A DNA stretch of 64,000 nucleotides from Janthinobacterium sp. (GCA_003133225.1 PKWL01000015.1:1-64000); one strand, 5' to 3'; shown: positions 45,156 through 54,365, numbered from the stretch's first letter. Translations and numbers: made by a program. The notes: generated by a model from the sequence alone, not told the origin.

Positions 45156-45262
45156 AGGTACGGACACAAGCGTTAAGTTATTGATATTGCGATGGAAATT
45201 ATTAAAACCAGAGTCAACATCAAGGTAAATTGCTGATCTGCGGCACGGGCAGACGCGGGCGT

Positions 45263-45278
45263 GTCACATCGATGTAAC
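45263..45278. promoter_or_regulatory. Possible activator-binding dyad upstream of sigma-54 promoter
   Basis: GTCACATC GATGTAAC is a 16-bp inverted repeat with one mismatch per arm, 108 bp upstream of the -24 element, the usual distance for an enhancer-type site. A weaker related half-site lies near 45212-45228. The activator at 45433-46764 is the natural candidate to bind it. Confidence 0.5.
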
Positions 45279-45432
45279 GATACGCGGGGACGGGTAATTG
45301 CAAAACGCATTCAGACTAAAAAATAGTGAATGAATACAGAGGCTTAGGTGCATTAAAAGCGACTTTTGTCGAGGAGCAGTATGTATCGAAATTGTGACGA
45401 GTTGATCAGTGCAACGTACACCACTGTGGCGT

Positions 45433-46764
45433 TCAGGCACGAAGGCCGTGTTTTGCCAACAGGCGGTAGAGTGTCATGCGGGAGATACCCAGATCGCGGG
45501 CGGCGCGACTGATGTTTTTCCCGGATTTTTGCACGCTGGCTAGAACAGCGTCACGCTCGGCTCGTGTCCGCGCCCCATCCAGCGCGGCGCCATCAATTTG
45601 CCTAAATTGCAATTCCAAACCCAGGTCCTCGGGCGCGATCAGGGGCCCTTCGGCCATCACCATGGCGCGCCGTATGCGGTTGATCAATTCGCGCACGTTA
45701 CCGGGCCAGTCGTGCTGCACGATGGAGTGAAAGGCTTTGGCGCTAAAGCCCTTCACGCGCGGCGCCCGTTCACTTGAAAATTGCGAGAAGAAATGGTTTG
45801 CCAGTAAAACCAGATCGTCCTTGCGCTCGCGCAATGGCGGCACGTCAAGCGCGAGCACGTTCAGCCGGTAATACAAATCCTCGCGAAAACTGCCATTGCT
45901 TACGGCTTCTTGCAAATTAACGTGGGAGGCGGCAATGACCCGGACGTCGAGCTCAATGCTGTGGGTCGAACCGACCCGGTAAATGGTCTTTTCCTGCAAA
46001 AAGCGTAGAAAATTCGACTGCAATTCCATCGGCAGGTCGCCGATTTCATCGAGAAAAATAGTGCCGCCCGCCGCCGACTCGATCAGGCCCAGCTTTTCCT
46101 TGGCGGCACCGGTGAAGGCGCCCCGTTCGTGTCCGAACAATTCCGATTGGATCAAGTTGGAGGGAATGGCGCCGCAATTGATGGGCACAAAAGGCCTGGC
46201 GGCGCGTACGGAATGGGAATGAATGGCATGCGCCACCAGTTCCTTGCCGGTGCCGCTCTCGCCCCAGATCAACACCGGGGCGGACGCGCTGGCCACCTTG
46301 ACGATTTGCTGGCGCAGCCTGCTGATGGCGGCGCTTTCACCTTTGAGCGCCATGTCGCGCGGCTGCGCCGATCGCGGTCCCGGAGTCTGGCGCAGGGCCG
46401 CGTAGCCATGGGCATGGCCGAGCGTATGGTTGAGGCGAAAAATGTCAATCGGCAGCGTGTGGAAATCGCAAAAATGGTCGAGCACCAACTGCCGGCACAG
46501 CGTCGATTTGAGTGCCTGCGCAGGGAACACGCCGATCCATTGCATGGCCCAGTGTTCACGCAGAAAGCGGTCCACCTCGTCGACTGCGTCATGTTGCAAG
46601 GTGACATGCAACAACCCCACCAGAAATCCGCGCGCACGCAAGACACGGTTTGCTTCCTTCAGGCTTGCCACGATGCAAACCTCCCATTCCTGCAATGCGC
46701 CAGCGTGCTCGTTGAATAGCGACGCATCACCCAACGCCACACAAAGCAGCTGTTTCTTAACCAT
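45433..46764 (-). CDS. VpsR-like sigma-54-dependent activator
   Basis: This 443-residue activator has an N-terminal receiver-like domain of about 120 residues that lacks a clear phospho-acceptor Asp (VpsR type), a AAA+ domain with Walker A GESGTGKE (168-175), the sigma-54 contact loop GAFTGA (215-220) and Walker B FLDEIGD (237-243), and a C-terminal Fis-type HTH (SRAARDLGISRMTLYRLL). In Vibrio VpsR binds c-di-GMP and drives biofilm genes. ATG 46764 has gggggtgg upstream. It lies upstream of and in the same direction as the amyloid-like operon, whose first gene has a sigma-54 promoter, so it very likely controls that operon. Confidence 0.9.
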   Translation of the reverse strand: MVKKQLLCVALGDASLFNEHAGALQEWEVCIVASLKEANRVLRARGFLVGLLHVTLQHDAVDEVDRFLREHWAMQWIGVFPAQALKSTLCRQLVLDHFCDFHTLPIDIFRLNHTLGHAHGYAALRQTPGPRSAQPRDMALKGESAAISRLRQQIVKVASASAPVLIWGESGTGKELVAHAIHSHSVRAARPFVPINCGAIPSNLIQSELFGHERGAFTGAAKEKLGLIESAAGGTIFLDEIGDLPMELQSNFLRFLQEKTIYRVGSTHSIELDVRVIAASHVNLQEAVSNGSFREDLYYRLNVLALDVPPLRERKDDLVLLANHFFSQFSSERAPRVKGFSAKAFHSIVQHDWPGNVRELINRIRRAMVMAEGPLIAPEDLGLELQFRQIDGAALDGARTRAERDAVLASVQKSGKNISRAARDLGISRMTLYRLLAKHGLRA

Positions 46765-47033
46765 AAGCCACCCCCGATAGTTCGTGCATATTTGCACTAA
46801 ATTCAATACTGGTCAAAAGGCAACATCAAGGGCAAAAAAAAGAGCCCGTTCCAGAGCCTTCAGGCCATTTCGCAAAATGCACACTCAGCTGCCATGATGC
46901 CTCGACCGGACCCAATTCGCAAATGCGTTCCGCCCGGCATCAAGCAAGGCTCGGGCCTTCCTGATTTGGAGACGGGCGCGGCCCCTTCCCTCGCGTCTAA
47001 GCGCTCGTCAACTGGGCCCGGGCATACGGCTTT
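46765..47033. other. Intergenic, no gene recognised
   Basis: This gap precedes relic copy B. It holds no supported gene. Confidence 0.4.
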
Positions 47034-47303
47034 GGAGGTTAAAACTGACGCTTGATTTCTTTTCAAGTGGCGCCTATGTGCTTATTTTGATCAAACACCC
47101 ATCAGGCGCTTGAACTATTTTTTTGCTTGTGTTCTCATTTTTAGCAGGGCTAGATTTTTGTACCTATACATCGCAAATGAACTCAATCAACAATCCATCG
47201 CAAGACAGATTTTTGACGACCAATTTCATCGTGCAAACGGGGATGTTCCCAAGCTGCTCCAATGCGGTACTGCCGAATGAATTGCTCAGCCAAACGCCTT
47301 CGA
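47034..47303 (+). pseudogene. Decayed small gene, relic copy B
   Basis: The segment matches 23-298 in inverted orientation. The ribosome binding site ggagg is kept (47034-47038), but the start codon has become ACG (47048-47050), and a stop interrupts the frame about 24 codons later; a partly preserved neighbouring frame reads LYIANELNQQSIARQIFDD. Copy A keeps the ATG but is broken elsewhere. The two therefore decayed independently after duplication. Confidence 0.6.
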
Positions 47304-47592
47304 TATGGACCAAGATAGGACTGTGCGCTCATCTCGTTCTCCGGCGCAACTGAGCGTCAATAGGCTTAATGAGTTGGGCGAGCAACCGCATCAATTTGAA
47401 ACGAGGTGGCTTGGTTTACCAAGACCGGTGGCGGCCGACGCCGGGCGGCCAAGGACCAAGCTTGGCCTTGCTGGACGCCCCAAAGTGAAAGGGAATACAA
47501 AAACTTGTCAACGGAAATGGGCGAGCCGCGTTTTTTACGTAGTGAGACGGGAATTAACCCTCTTCATCAACGCAACCCCAAAGGATTTCACC

Positions 47593-47847
47593 ATGAAAAA
47601 AATTATCGCCACCTTGATCGCCGGTTTGTTCGCTACTGCAGCATTTGCTCAAGCTCCTGCTATGACCGCTGCTCCAGATGCTAAGGCTGCTGCCAGCACG
47701 ACCGCCAGCGCCCCCGAAAAAGTTGTCGCCCCTAAAGCAACACACAAAGCAAAAGCAAAAAAAGCGCACAAAAAAGTAGCTAAAAAAGCCAAAGCTACCG
47801 CTGCCGAAGCCAAACCTGAAGCGACAGATGCGGCCCCTGCCAAGTAA
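47593..47847 (+). CDS. Secreted Lys/Ala-rich small protein
   Basis: This 84-residue protein starts at ATG 47593 (aagga 9 bases upstream). A clean signal peptide (KKIIATLIAGLFATAAFA, cleavage before QA) is followed by an Ala/Thr/Pro stretch and a Lys/Ala-rich repeat (HKAKAKKAHKKVAKKAKA) reminiscent of histone-like tails. In Burkholderiales such proteins are common and unassigned; the cationic repeat could bind nucleic acid, teichoic-acid-like or acidic polymers in the envelope. A strong terminator follows 24 bp after the stop. Confidence 0.8.
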   Translation: MKKIIATLIAGLFATAAFAQAPAMTAAPDAKAAASTTASAPEKVVAPKATHKAKAKKAHKKVAKKAKATAAEAKPEATDAAPAK

Positions 47848-47870
47848 TAATTGGTTCAGTGTCGTACTGG

Positions 47871-47906
47871 AAAAAGACAGGCAGGTTCTGTCTTTTTCCT
47901 TTTTTG
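47871..47906 (+). terminator. Intrinsic terminator
   Basis: AAAAAGACAG pairs with CTGTCTTTTT (10-bp arms, 7-base loop) and is followed by CC and T6. It ends the transcript of the Lys/Ala-rich protein gene. Confidence 0.88.
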
Positions 47907-48193
47907 GGCGACGGACTCAACTTGGTTAAACTTGCGCGATAACCGCTTGCCCATCATCCAAAAAGAGGCAGTGAAGCCGTCTTCGGTGAACGAACCTGCG
48001 AACCTGGTTTCGATGGCGAGTCCAATCGTTCGCCGCGCGCCGCGCCAACTCCTTCGTATCTGGCATGCATGCGCCCGGGGCGCACCACCCTAGGCCATTG
48101 CGCTGTCAATCAGGTTGCCAAAGGCAGCTTCCAACATCGGCGCCCGATGCATGTGCAACCAAAAACACGTCGATCCATGAAAGGAACCTTGCG

Positions 48194-49159
48194 ATGAGCG
48201 AGTTGAGCGCGCCACACAAAATCGTTTTTCTCGATCGCAACAGCCTGATCGCTACCTTGCGCGCGCCGGGTTTCGCGCATGAATGGCAAGAATACCCCGC
48301 CACGAGCGCGCCCGACGCCCGCCAACGCCTGCAAGACGCGACGATCGCCATCACCAATAAGGTGCCGCTGCGCGCGGCCGATCTGGCCTTGCTGCCGCAC
48401 CTGAAAATGATCGCGGTGGCGGCCACCGGAACCGACATCATCGATCTGGCAGCCTGCCGCCGGCGTGGCATCGTCGTCTCCAACATCCGCAATTACGCCG
48501 CCACGACGGTGCCCGAACACTGTTTCGCGCTGATCCTCGCGTTGCGGCGCAACCTGCTGGCCTGGCGCGCCGACGTCGAGGCCGGCTTGTGGCAAAAGTC
48601 GGACCGTTTTTGCCTGTTCGGCCACCCTATCGCGGACTTGGCAGGCAGCCGTCTCGGTTTGGTCGGATACGGAGCCCTAGGTCAGGCCGTCGCCAAAATT
48701 GCGCTTGGCTTTGGCATGCGAGTATGCGTCTTTTCGCGCTCGCCGGCCACCGATCGTGAAGTCATCAACGTGCCCTGGGACGAGCTGCTGGAAACATCGG
48801 ACGTCATCAGCTTGCACCTTCCATTGACCGAAAAGACGCGCAATATGATCGCCGCACCCGAGCTAGCGCGCATGAAACCGAACGCCTTGATCATCAATAC
48901 TGCGCGCGGCGGCCTGGTTGACGAAGCCGCGCTGGCACGCGCTCTGACCGCGGGCACTATCGGCGGCGCCGGTTTTGACGTCCTAACGAGCGAACCGCCA
49001 GCGGCCGACAATGTGCTGCTCAATTTGCGTTTGCCGAACTTCATCTTGACGCCGCACGTGGCGTGGGCCAGCATCGAGGCGATGCAAACCTTAGCCGATC
49101 AGTTGATCGACAATGTTGAAGCATTCATGGCCGGCCAGCCAAAAAACGTGGTCGCTTAA
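48194..49159 (+). CDS. D-2-hydroxyacid dehydrogenase (glycerate/hydroxypyruvate type)
   Basis: This 321-residue NAD(P)-dependent enzyme reduces 2-oxo acids such as hydroxypyruvate or glyoxylate to D-2-hydroxyacids. It shows the Rossmann glycine motif in LGLVGYGALGQAVA, the catalytic Arg in INTARGGLVDE, Glu further on and the His in LTPHVAW. The substrate-domain ATGTDIIDL and NYAATTVPEHCFAL match hydroxypyruvate reductases. ATG 48194 follows aagga. It lies back to back with the lactate dehydrogenase gene (convergent), with overlapping substrate chemistry. Exact specificity is unclear. Confidence 0.88.
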   Translation: MSELSAPHKIVFLDRNSLIATLRAPGFAHEWQEYPATSAPDARQRLQDATIAITNKVPLRAADLALLPHLKMIAVAATGTDIIDLAACRRRGIVVSNIRNYAATTVPEHCFALILALRRNLLAWRADVEAGLWQKSDRFCLFGHPIADLAGSRLGLVGYGALGQAVAKIALGFGMRVCVFSRSPATDREVINVPWDELLETSDVISLHLPLTEKTRNMIAAPELARMKPNALIINTARGGLVDEAALARALTAGTIGGAGFDVLTSEPPAADNVLLNLRLPNFILTPHVAWASIEAMQTLADQLIDNVEAFMAGQPKNVVA

Positions 49160-49235
49160 GTTTCGATCGGGCTAACGCCGCGCGCCGCGCAGCGCCGATT
49201 CTGTCTTGCCAGTCGCATCGGAGACGAAGGCAAAG

Positions 49236-50384
49236 CTACGAATAGGTCCCCGGCAGAAGAATATTCTTATCGACCAGCCGGACGTCGCGCAAGCCGCAAA
49301 ACGCCATCGTTAGATCGAGCTCGTTGCGGATGATGTCGAGGCATGCCGTCACGCCGGCCTCCCCTTTCGCGCCCAGTCCATACAGGAACGGGCGCCCGAT
49401 GTAGACGCCCTTCGCCCCCAGCGCCAGCGCCTTGAGCACGTCCTGGCCGGAGCGGATGCCGCCGTCCATATGCACCTCGATGCCGCCGCCGACCGCATCG
49501 ACGATCGCGGGCAAGGCGCCAATCGACGACTGCGCGCCGTCGAGCTGGCGGCCGCCGTGGTTGGACACAATTAGCGCATCGGCGCCGCTGGCCACGGCAA
49601 GGCGTGCATCTTCCGCATCCATCACGCCTTTGATGATGAGCTTGCCGCCCCAGCGCCGCTTGATCCACTCGACATCGTTCCAAGACAAGGTCAGGTCGAA
49701 CTGCTGCGCGGTCCAAGACGACAATGATGTCATGTCCGACGCTGCTGTGACGTGACCGACGATGTTGCCAAAACCGCGCCGCGGCGTGCCCAGCATCCCC
49801 AGACACCAGCGCGGCTTGCCCATCATGTTGACGAGGTTGGCCAGCGTCAGTCTGGGAGGCGCCGACAGACCGTTGCGCAAATCCTTGTGGCGCTGTCCGA
49901 GCACTTGCAAATCTAGCGTGAGCACGAGCGCCGAGCAATGCGCCGCCTTGGCGCGATCGATCAGGCGGCCAATGAATTCCCGGTCCTTCATCACATACAG
50001 CTGGAACCAGAACGGCTTGCTGGTGCGGGCGGCCACGTCCTCGATCGAGCAAATGCTCATGGTCGATAAGGTGAATGGCACACCAAATTTTTCTGCCGCC
50101 TTGGCCGCCAAAATTTCGCCATCGGCGTGCTGCATCCCGGCCATGCCGGTCGGCGCCAGCGCCACCGGCATGGCCACCTCCTGCCCCACCATCGTGCTCT
50201 GCAGGGTGCGGTTTTCGAGGTTGACGGCGACCCGCTGGCGGAACTTGATCTTTTCGAAATCACTGGCATTGGCGCGATAAGTCGATTCGGTCCACGAGCC
50301 GGAGTCGGCGTAATCGTAGAACATGCGCGGTACCCGTTTTTGCGCTAAAACGCGAAGATCCTCGATGCAGGTGATGATCGTCAT
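49236..50384 (-). CDS. lldD: FMN-dependent alpha-hydroxy-acid (L-lactate) dehydrogenase
   Basis: This 382-residue membrane-associated flavoenzyme oxidises L-lactate to pyruvate and feeds electrons to quinone. It shows the family's PRMFYDYADSGSWTE start, APTGMAGMQHADGE, the active-site VSNHGGRQLDGA (His-Gly-Gly-Arg) and DGGIRSGQDVLKALALGA. The start at ATG 50384 follows gggag; the longer frame has no site. Neither lactate permease nor lldR is adjacent, so it is outside the classic lld operon. The lldD name is likely; a related 2-hydroxyacid oxidase is possible. Confidence 0.88.
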   Translation of the reverse strand: MTIITCIEDLRVLAQKRVPRMFYDYADSGSWTESTYRANASDFEKIKFRQRVAVNLENRTLQSTMVGQEVAMPVALAPTGMAGMQHADGEILAAKAAEKFGVPFTLSTMSICSIEDVAARTSKPFWFQLYVMKDREFIGRLIDRAKAAHCSALVLTLDLQVLGQRHKDLRNGLSAPPRLTLANLVNMMGKPRWCLGMLGTPRRGFGNIVGHVTAASDMTSLSSWTAQQFDLTLSWNDVEWIKRRWGGKLIIKGVMDAEDARLAVASGADALIVSNHGGRQLDGAQSSIGALPAIVDAVGGGIEVHMDGGIRSGQDVLKALALGAKGVYIGRPFLYGLGAKGEAGVTACLDIIRNELDLTMAFCGLRDVRLVDKNILLPGTYS

Positions 50385-50966
50385 GCACGCTCCCGTTGGT
50401 GATAAAAGGCAATCCATGATCGGGCATTTGCGGTAAATTGCCAAGCCCATTATTCGGCGCACCCAGCGGGACCACCGGTCCGCACGCGTTTTGGGTTCAT
50501 CGCGCAAATCGGCCCAAGACGTGTCTCCAGACCATTGCCGCCGGCGTTTACCGCCACGCCCGCTAGGGCCGCGCTGAACTGATGCGGCACGGGAATTCAC
50601 TCAAAAGCGGATTGAGGCTAGGGCTGGGCGTCGGGCCGGGCGGCGCTAGGCGCCCTCCGATTCGGGCTATGCTGGGCGCAGTGAAACGACATCGGCCATT
50701 GGCGCCAAATCCGTTTTTGACGTACTTGCCCCACCTGCCCCATCACTGCTCGGTGCACTACCGTCGCCACCCTGATTCCGGCCGTAGCCCATGAGGCATT
50801 GGGTCTGCTCCGAACGAGCGCAGCGCCGCGCGCGCACCCGGTAAAGGCGCATTCCGGTTGCCGGCGCGGCGGTGCTTTGCAGCTGAAACGCCGCGCGCCG
50901 TAACCACCGCCAAGCGGCGCTCGGCGGCCATTCGTTAAAATGGGACGTCGCCAACGCGAATTGGGA
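50385..50966. other. Intergenic, no gene recognised
   Basis: This 580-bp stretch lies between lldD and the GST gene. Short frames on both strands have no start site or features. Confidence 0.45.
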
Positions 50967-51578
50967 TCATTCCTTGATCAAGCCTTCGTCCATCAAGGCC
51001 ATGTGGACGGCCGGACGGGCGGCGATGCGGCTCAGATAGGCGCCGACTGCAGGCCAGGGGTCGAGATCGAGATCAACATGGGCACTCCAGTTGAGAACGG
51101 TAAATAAGTAAGCATCGGCCACTGAAAACTGCTGACCGCACAGGTAATCGGTTTTTTCAAGTTGCCGGGCCACAAGGCCGATGCGCTTGGCGAGCAGTTC
51201 GCGCGCGAAGGCTTTCGCTTCTTGCGGCATTTTGGGGTTGAACAGGGTGCTAAACCCCTTGTGCAACTCGGTTGAGATGAAGTTGAGGGTTTCCATCAAT
51301 CGATAACGTTCCATACTACCGGCCGCTGGCGCGAGCTTTTTGGCTGGTACCAGGTCGGCCAGATATTGCACGATGGCCGGTCCTTCGGTCAGGATCTGAC
51401 CGTCGTCAAGTTGCAACGCCGGTACCGAGCCTTTTGGATTGATGGCGTTGAAGTCGCTTCCGCTGGAAGTCAATTTGGTGGCGAGGTTGACGCGCTCGCT
51501 AGTAAACGCGAGTCCGGCTTCCAGCAGAACGATATGGGGAGACAGGGAACATGCGCCAGGGCTCAGATACAGTTTCAT
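50967..51578 (-). CDS. gstA: Glutathione S-transferase, beta class
   Basis: This 203-residue enzyme conjugates glutathione to electrophiles. The N-terminal thioredoxin fold begins MKLYLSPGACSLSPHI with the bacterial-type catalytic Cys10, then NPKGSVPALQLDDG with the cis-Pro and LTEGPAIVQYL with the glutathione-binding Glu. The all-helical C-terminal half ends VADAYLFTVLNW. It is collinear with E. coli GstA over the full length. A ribosome binding site is not obvious (only a weak gattcg upstream); the start is set by family alignment. Confidence 0.93.
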   Translation of the reverse strand: MKLYLSPGACSLSPHIVLLEAGLAFTSERVNLATKLTSSGSDFNAINPKGSVPALQLDDGQILTEGPAIVQYLADLVPAKKLAPAAGSMERYRLMETLNFISTELHKGFSTLFNPKMPQEAKAFARELLAKRIGLVARQLEKTDYLCGQQFSVADAYLFTVLNWSAHVDLDLDPWPAVGAYLSRIAARPAVHMALMDEGLIKE

Positions 51579-51946
51579 CGAATCGCTCTTTCATGTGGGG
51601 GACAAGTTGATGCGTTCGTATCGCATGGGGCGAAGCCATCGCCACCGTTACGCCGCCCTCAGATGATAGCGCATTGTGCCAAGAGAGTGGTGCGCCTGTT
51701 TGATTTGAAAACCGGTATTTGTCAACCTAGTTGTCGCGTCACATCACTAAAATCACATTAATTCAACCGTCACCGGCCCACGGCATCGTCGCTGCGGGGG
51801 CCGACCCCGCAAAACGCTCCTGCATGCCATGGTGATACGCCGGGGTACGCCCTTAGGGCTACCTCGCCGTCGCTCGGCTCAAATCGCCCCGGCCCTTTTC
51901 GGCACCGGTTGGAGCGGTTTATAGGACTTGCAGCAATCACTGTTTT
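51579..51946. other. Intergenic, right flank of the IS3 element
   Basis: This 368-bp stretch holds no gene I can support. It contains a GGCACC-TTTATA motif (51890-51925) that partly mirrors the other end of the insertion (53530-53560), so it may include one end of the element. Confidence 0.4.
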
Positions 51947-52972
51947 CTATGCTGCCACCTTTAGCCGGTCCGACTGAAGACGCTCGGGATTGAGCCAGAC
52001 CTCGTCCTTCAATTGCCAGTTCCTCGTCCTTCCAGACCAACGCTCCGGATGCTTTGCCTTCGCCTCGGCATAGAGCTGTTCGCGCCGCCTCAGGATGCCA
52101 GCTGCTTGCCCCGTATGACGCTGTGCCGGCGTCACGAATTTCAAGCCGCTGTGCTTGTGCACCGTGTTGTACCAGCGCACAAATTTCAGCGTCCAGCCTT
52201 GTGCGGCCTCCAGGCTTTCAAACGGTTTACCCGGATAGTCGGGCCGATATTTGCAGGTGCGGAAGAGCGATTCGGCGTACGGGTTGTCATTGGAAACCCG
52301 CGGCCGGCTGAACGACGCGGCGACACCCAATTGCTCCAGCGTAGCCAGCATTGTGGCGCCTTTCATCGAGCTGCCATTATCTGAATGCAGCACCAAGGGA
52401 CGCCCTGCAAGCCTCTCTGCCAGGCTGGCACGCCGCATCAGTAGCGCTGCCAGTTCGGCCAATTCCACTTCATGCACTTCGTGCCCAACGATCTTGCGAC
52501 TGAAGACATCGAGAATCATGTACCAGTAGTAGTACATCCCCCTTACGGGTGCCGGCAGCCAGGTGATATCCCAACTCCAGACCTGGTTTGGCCCCGTGGC
52601 GCAATGACTCGTCACAACCCGCGTTGAGGGCTTCTTGGCACGCCCCCGGTGATGCTGCTGTGCCTCGTCCTTCAAGATTCGATAGATGGTCGATTCCGAG
52701 GCCAGGTACACGCCACGGTCTACCAGCGTTGGTACAATCTGGCTAGGTGGCAGGCTGGCAAACTCGGCGCTATTGGTCACCACGAGAATTTCCTTGCGCT
52801 CCTCATCACTGAGCTTGCTCGGTGGCGTCGGCCGCAAGCTCGTGGTGCGACAATCTGCGACAACCGCATCATCCCCTTCCTGCACCCAGCGCTGGAAGGT
52901 ACGTATGCTCAGTTCCAGTTCGGCGCATGCCTGGCTCAAACGGCAACCTGCCTGCTCCGCTTCGCGAATCAA
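51947..52972 (-). CDS. IS3-family transposase OrfB (DDE)
   Basis: This 341-residue integrase-core transposase cuts and joins the element's ends. The catalytic triad is visible as the Asp in WSWDITW, Asp in LHSDNGSS and Glu in NPYAESLF. The N-terminal 60 residues are a second HTH-like region. The frame stays open upstream of 52972 across the overlap with OrfA, and a TTG is the only near start, so it is probably made only as the OrfAB fusion through the frameshift at 53040. The frame is complete, so the element may still be active. Confidence 0.9.
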   Translation of the reverse strand: MIREAEQAGCRLSQACAELELSIRTFQRWVQEGDDAVVADCRTTSLRPTPPSKLSDEERKEILVVTNSAEFASLPPSQIVPTLVDRGVYLASESTIYRILKDEAQQHHRGRAKKPSTRVVTSHCATGPNQVWSWDITWLPAPVRGMYYYWYMILDVFSRKIVGHEVHEVELAELAALLMRRASLAERLAGRPLVLHSDNGSSMKGATMLATLEQLGVAASFSRPRVSNDNPYAESLFRTCKYRPDYPGKPFESLEAAQGWTLKFVRWYNTVHKHSGLKFVTPAQRHTGQAAGILRRREQLYAEAKAKHPERWSGRTRNWQLKDEVWLNPERLQSDRLKVAA

Positions 52973-53004
52973 CGTGATACATATAAGGCGATCTGGGACG
53001 CTGA

Positions 53005-53502
53005 TCAGTCTTCCTCTTGGTCCCCCCAGATCGCCTGGGCTTTTTTTCGCAGGATCAACAGCGCGGCCGCTTCGGCCAGTGCTCTCTCTTTGCGATTAAG
53101 ATCTTTCTCCAACTCACGGATACGTTTTTTGTCATCCTTCGATTGTTCCCGCAGCCCTCGGGCCTGTTGCGCCGCGTTCGCATTGGCCGAGCTGCAAACC
53201 GCCCGCCAAGCGCCGATCTGTTCGGCAAACAGCCCCTTGCGCCGGCAATACTCCGCCAATTCGGCCGCGCTCAGCGATGCCGTTTCTAGCACCACCGCAA
53301 ACTTGTCTTCCGAGGTCCAATCCTCGGCATTCTTTCCGTCACCTGGCACTGCAACTCCCTGTCCCTTTAGTTCACGACGCCAAGTATAAAGCGTCTTGTT
53401 ACTGATTCCATTCTCACGTGCGATCTGCGACACCGGTTTGTTTATCGGCGGCATCATCTGTCGTAAAAGCGCTTCTTTTCTTTCTGCTGGATAACGATTC
53501 AC
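53005..53502 (-). CDS. IS3-family OrfA (HTH, leucine zipper)
   Basis: This 165-residue protein has an HTH of the transposase-8 type (SQIARENGISNKTLYTWRREL, residues about 24-44) and a C-terminal coiled coil (about 105-145, REQSKDDKKRIRELEKDLNRK) for dimerisation. Alone it normally binds the ends and moderates transposition; fused to OrfB it is the transposase. ATG 53502 begins MNRYPAERKE; ggcaaatgagagaac upstream gives only a weak gaga site. Confidence 0.88.
   Translation of the reverse strand: MNRYPAERKEALLRQMMPPINKPVSQIARENGISNKTLYTWRRELKGQGVAVPGDGKNAEDWTSEDKFAVVLETASLSAAELAEYCRRKGLFAEQIGAWRAVCSSANANAAQQARGLREQSKDDKKRIRELEKDLNRKERALAEAAALLILRKKAQAIWGDQEED
53040..53047 (-). promoter_or_regulatory. 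Programmed -1 frameshift site
   Basis: Seven A followed by G (read on the minus strand) near the end of orfA let ribosomes slip from the orfA frame to orfB. In the -1 frame there is no stop from here through to orfB, so a continuous OrfAB protein results. Confidence 0.8.
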
Positions 53503-53724
53503 GTTCTCTCATTTGCCCGCCCCCGGTAGGTTTTTATAAATCAGGTGCCGCGACAACTAGTCTGACGCAGGGGGAAACTGCGCTAAGGCCGGATTGACGG
53601 ACGATGCCGTTCAAGGCCAGGCACAGGCGTCTGGCCGTAACCATATGAGCGCGTTTGCAAGATTGAAAGGGCCCATGGCCACGTGTTGACGTTTGCGGGG
53701 AGATGCCTTTGGCGCTGGTCTTTC

Positions 53725-54240
53725 TCAGAAAGCCTCATTGCGCATGGTGGCCGCAACGCTAAATGCGTAGAGCCCAGGAGAACTCAATTGACCACTTGGA
53801 TTGAGCAGCGCCATCAAGAGATAGACCGGAGTCACGACCGGCCACGTGCAGTCCAGTTGCAGCACGACGATTGCGTCCGAGGCGCCAAACATGGTGTTGT
53901 TGTAGGCGGCGGGAAGTTGTGCAACGCCGTTGACGACGATGGTCGCATTCACTTCGGAATACAACCCCATGGAGCTGTCCTTGATCATCTGGATCGCGGC
54001 CAGATAGCGCTGCTGGTTAGCCGTTGCCGGGTCAAGATTGCTTTGCCCAGTCACAGCGTAGCGTGCTCCTTCTCGGACCGCATATTGCATGGTGAGCGTG
54101 ACCCAAAACAAGATGCCAAGCTCGATGATCATAAACAGCAGGAAAAAAAGCAGCGGTGCGATCAATGCAAACTCGACGATAGTCGCGCCGCGCTCCTCTT
54201 TTTTAATTCCCTTAGCGGCGTAGTGCTTTCTTGCTGACAT
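53725..54240 (-). CDS. tadE: TadE-like pilus assembly protein
   Basis: This 171-residue protein belongs to the TadE/TadG group of pseudopilin-like subunits of Flp pili. The N-terminus is basic, then RGATIVEFALIAPLLFFLLF gives the Gly, the Glu at +5 and the hydrophobic stem cleaved by the TadV-type peptidase. The rest is a small globular part with one Cys. ATG 54240 has only a weak ribosome binding site (gcgaga). It is transcribed away from the flp gene, with a shared 508-bp control region, unusual because tadE normally lies downstream in the operon. Confidence 0.88.
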   Translation of the reverse strand: MSARKHYAAKGIKKEERGATIVEFALIAPLLFFLLFMIIELGILFWVTLTMQYAVREGARYAVTGQSNLDPATANQQRYLAAIQMIKDSSMGLYSEVNATIVVNGVAQLPAAYNNTMFGASDAIVVLQLDCTWPVVTPVYLLMALLNPSGQLSSPGLYAFSVAATMRNEAF

Positions 54241-54365
54241 GATGATCTCGCTTGTCTGTTTTTGATCGAAGCGCGCAGCCCATGCAAACGGAAGGGCCTG
54301 CGGCCAGATTAACGAAATGGCCGTTCTGGTGCAGGCATCCGGTGCGTCGGGCAACTATTTCGGCG

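Larger units (their letters stand above)
51947..53502 (-). mobile_element. IS3-family insertion sequence
   Basis: Two consecutive minus-strand frames encode an HTH protein (OrfA) and a DDE transposase (OrfB) with a -1 frameshift site between them, the classic IS3 layout. GGCACC and TTTATA occur near both outer edges, but no convincing full terminal repeat could be defined, so the coordinates given cover the coding part only. The true element should extend some 30-60 bp on each side. Confidence 0.85.

Noticed and set aside
51880-53560. Definite terminal inverted repeats of the IS3 element
   Set aside because: Only short matching blocks (GGCACC, TTTATA) with different spacing are visible, which is not enough to define the ends.
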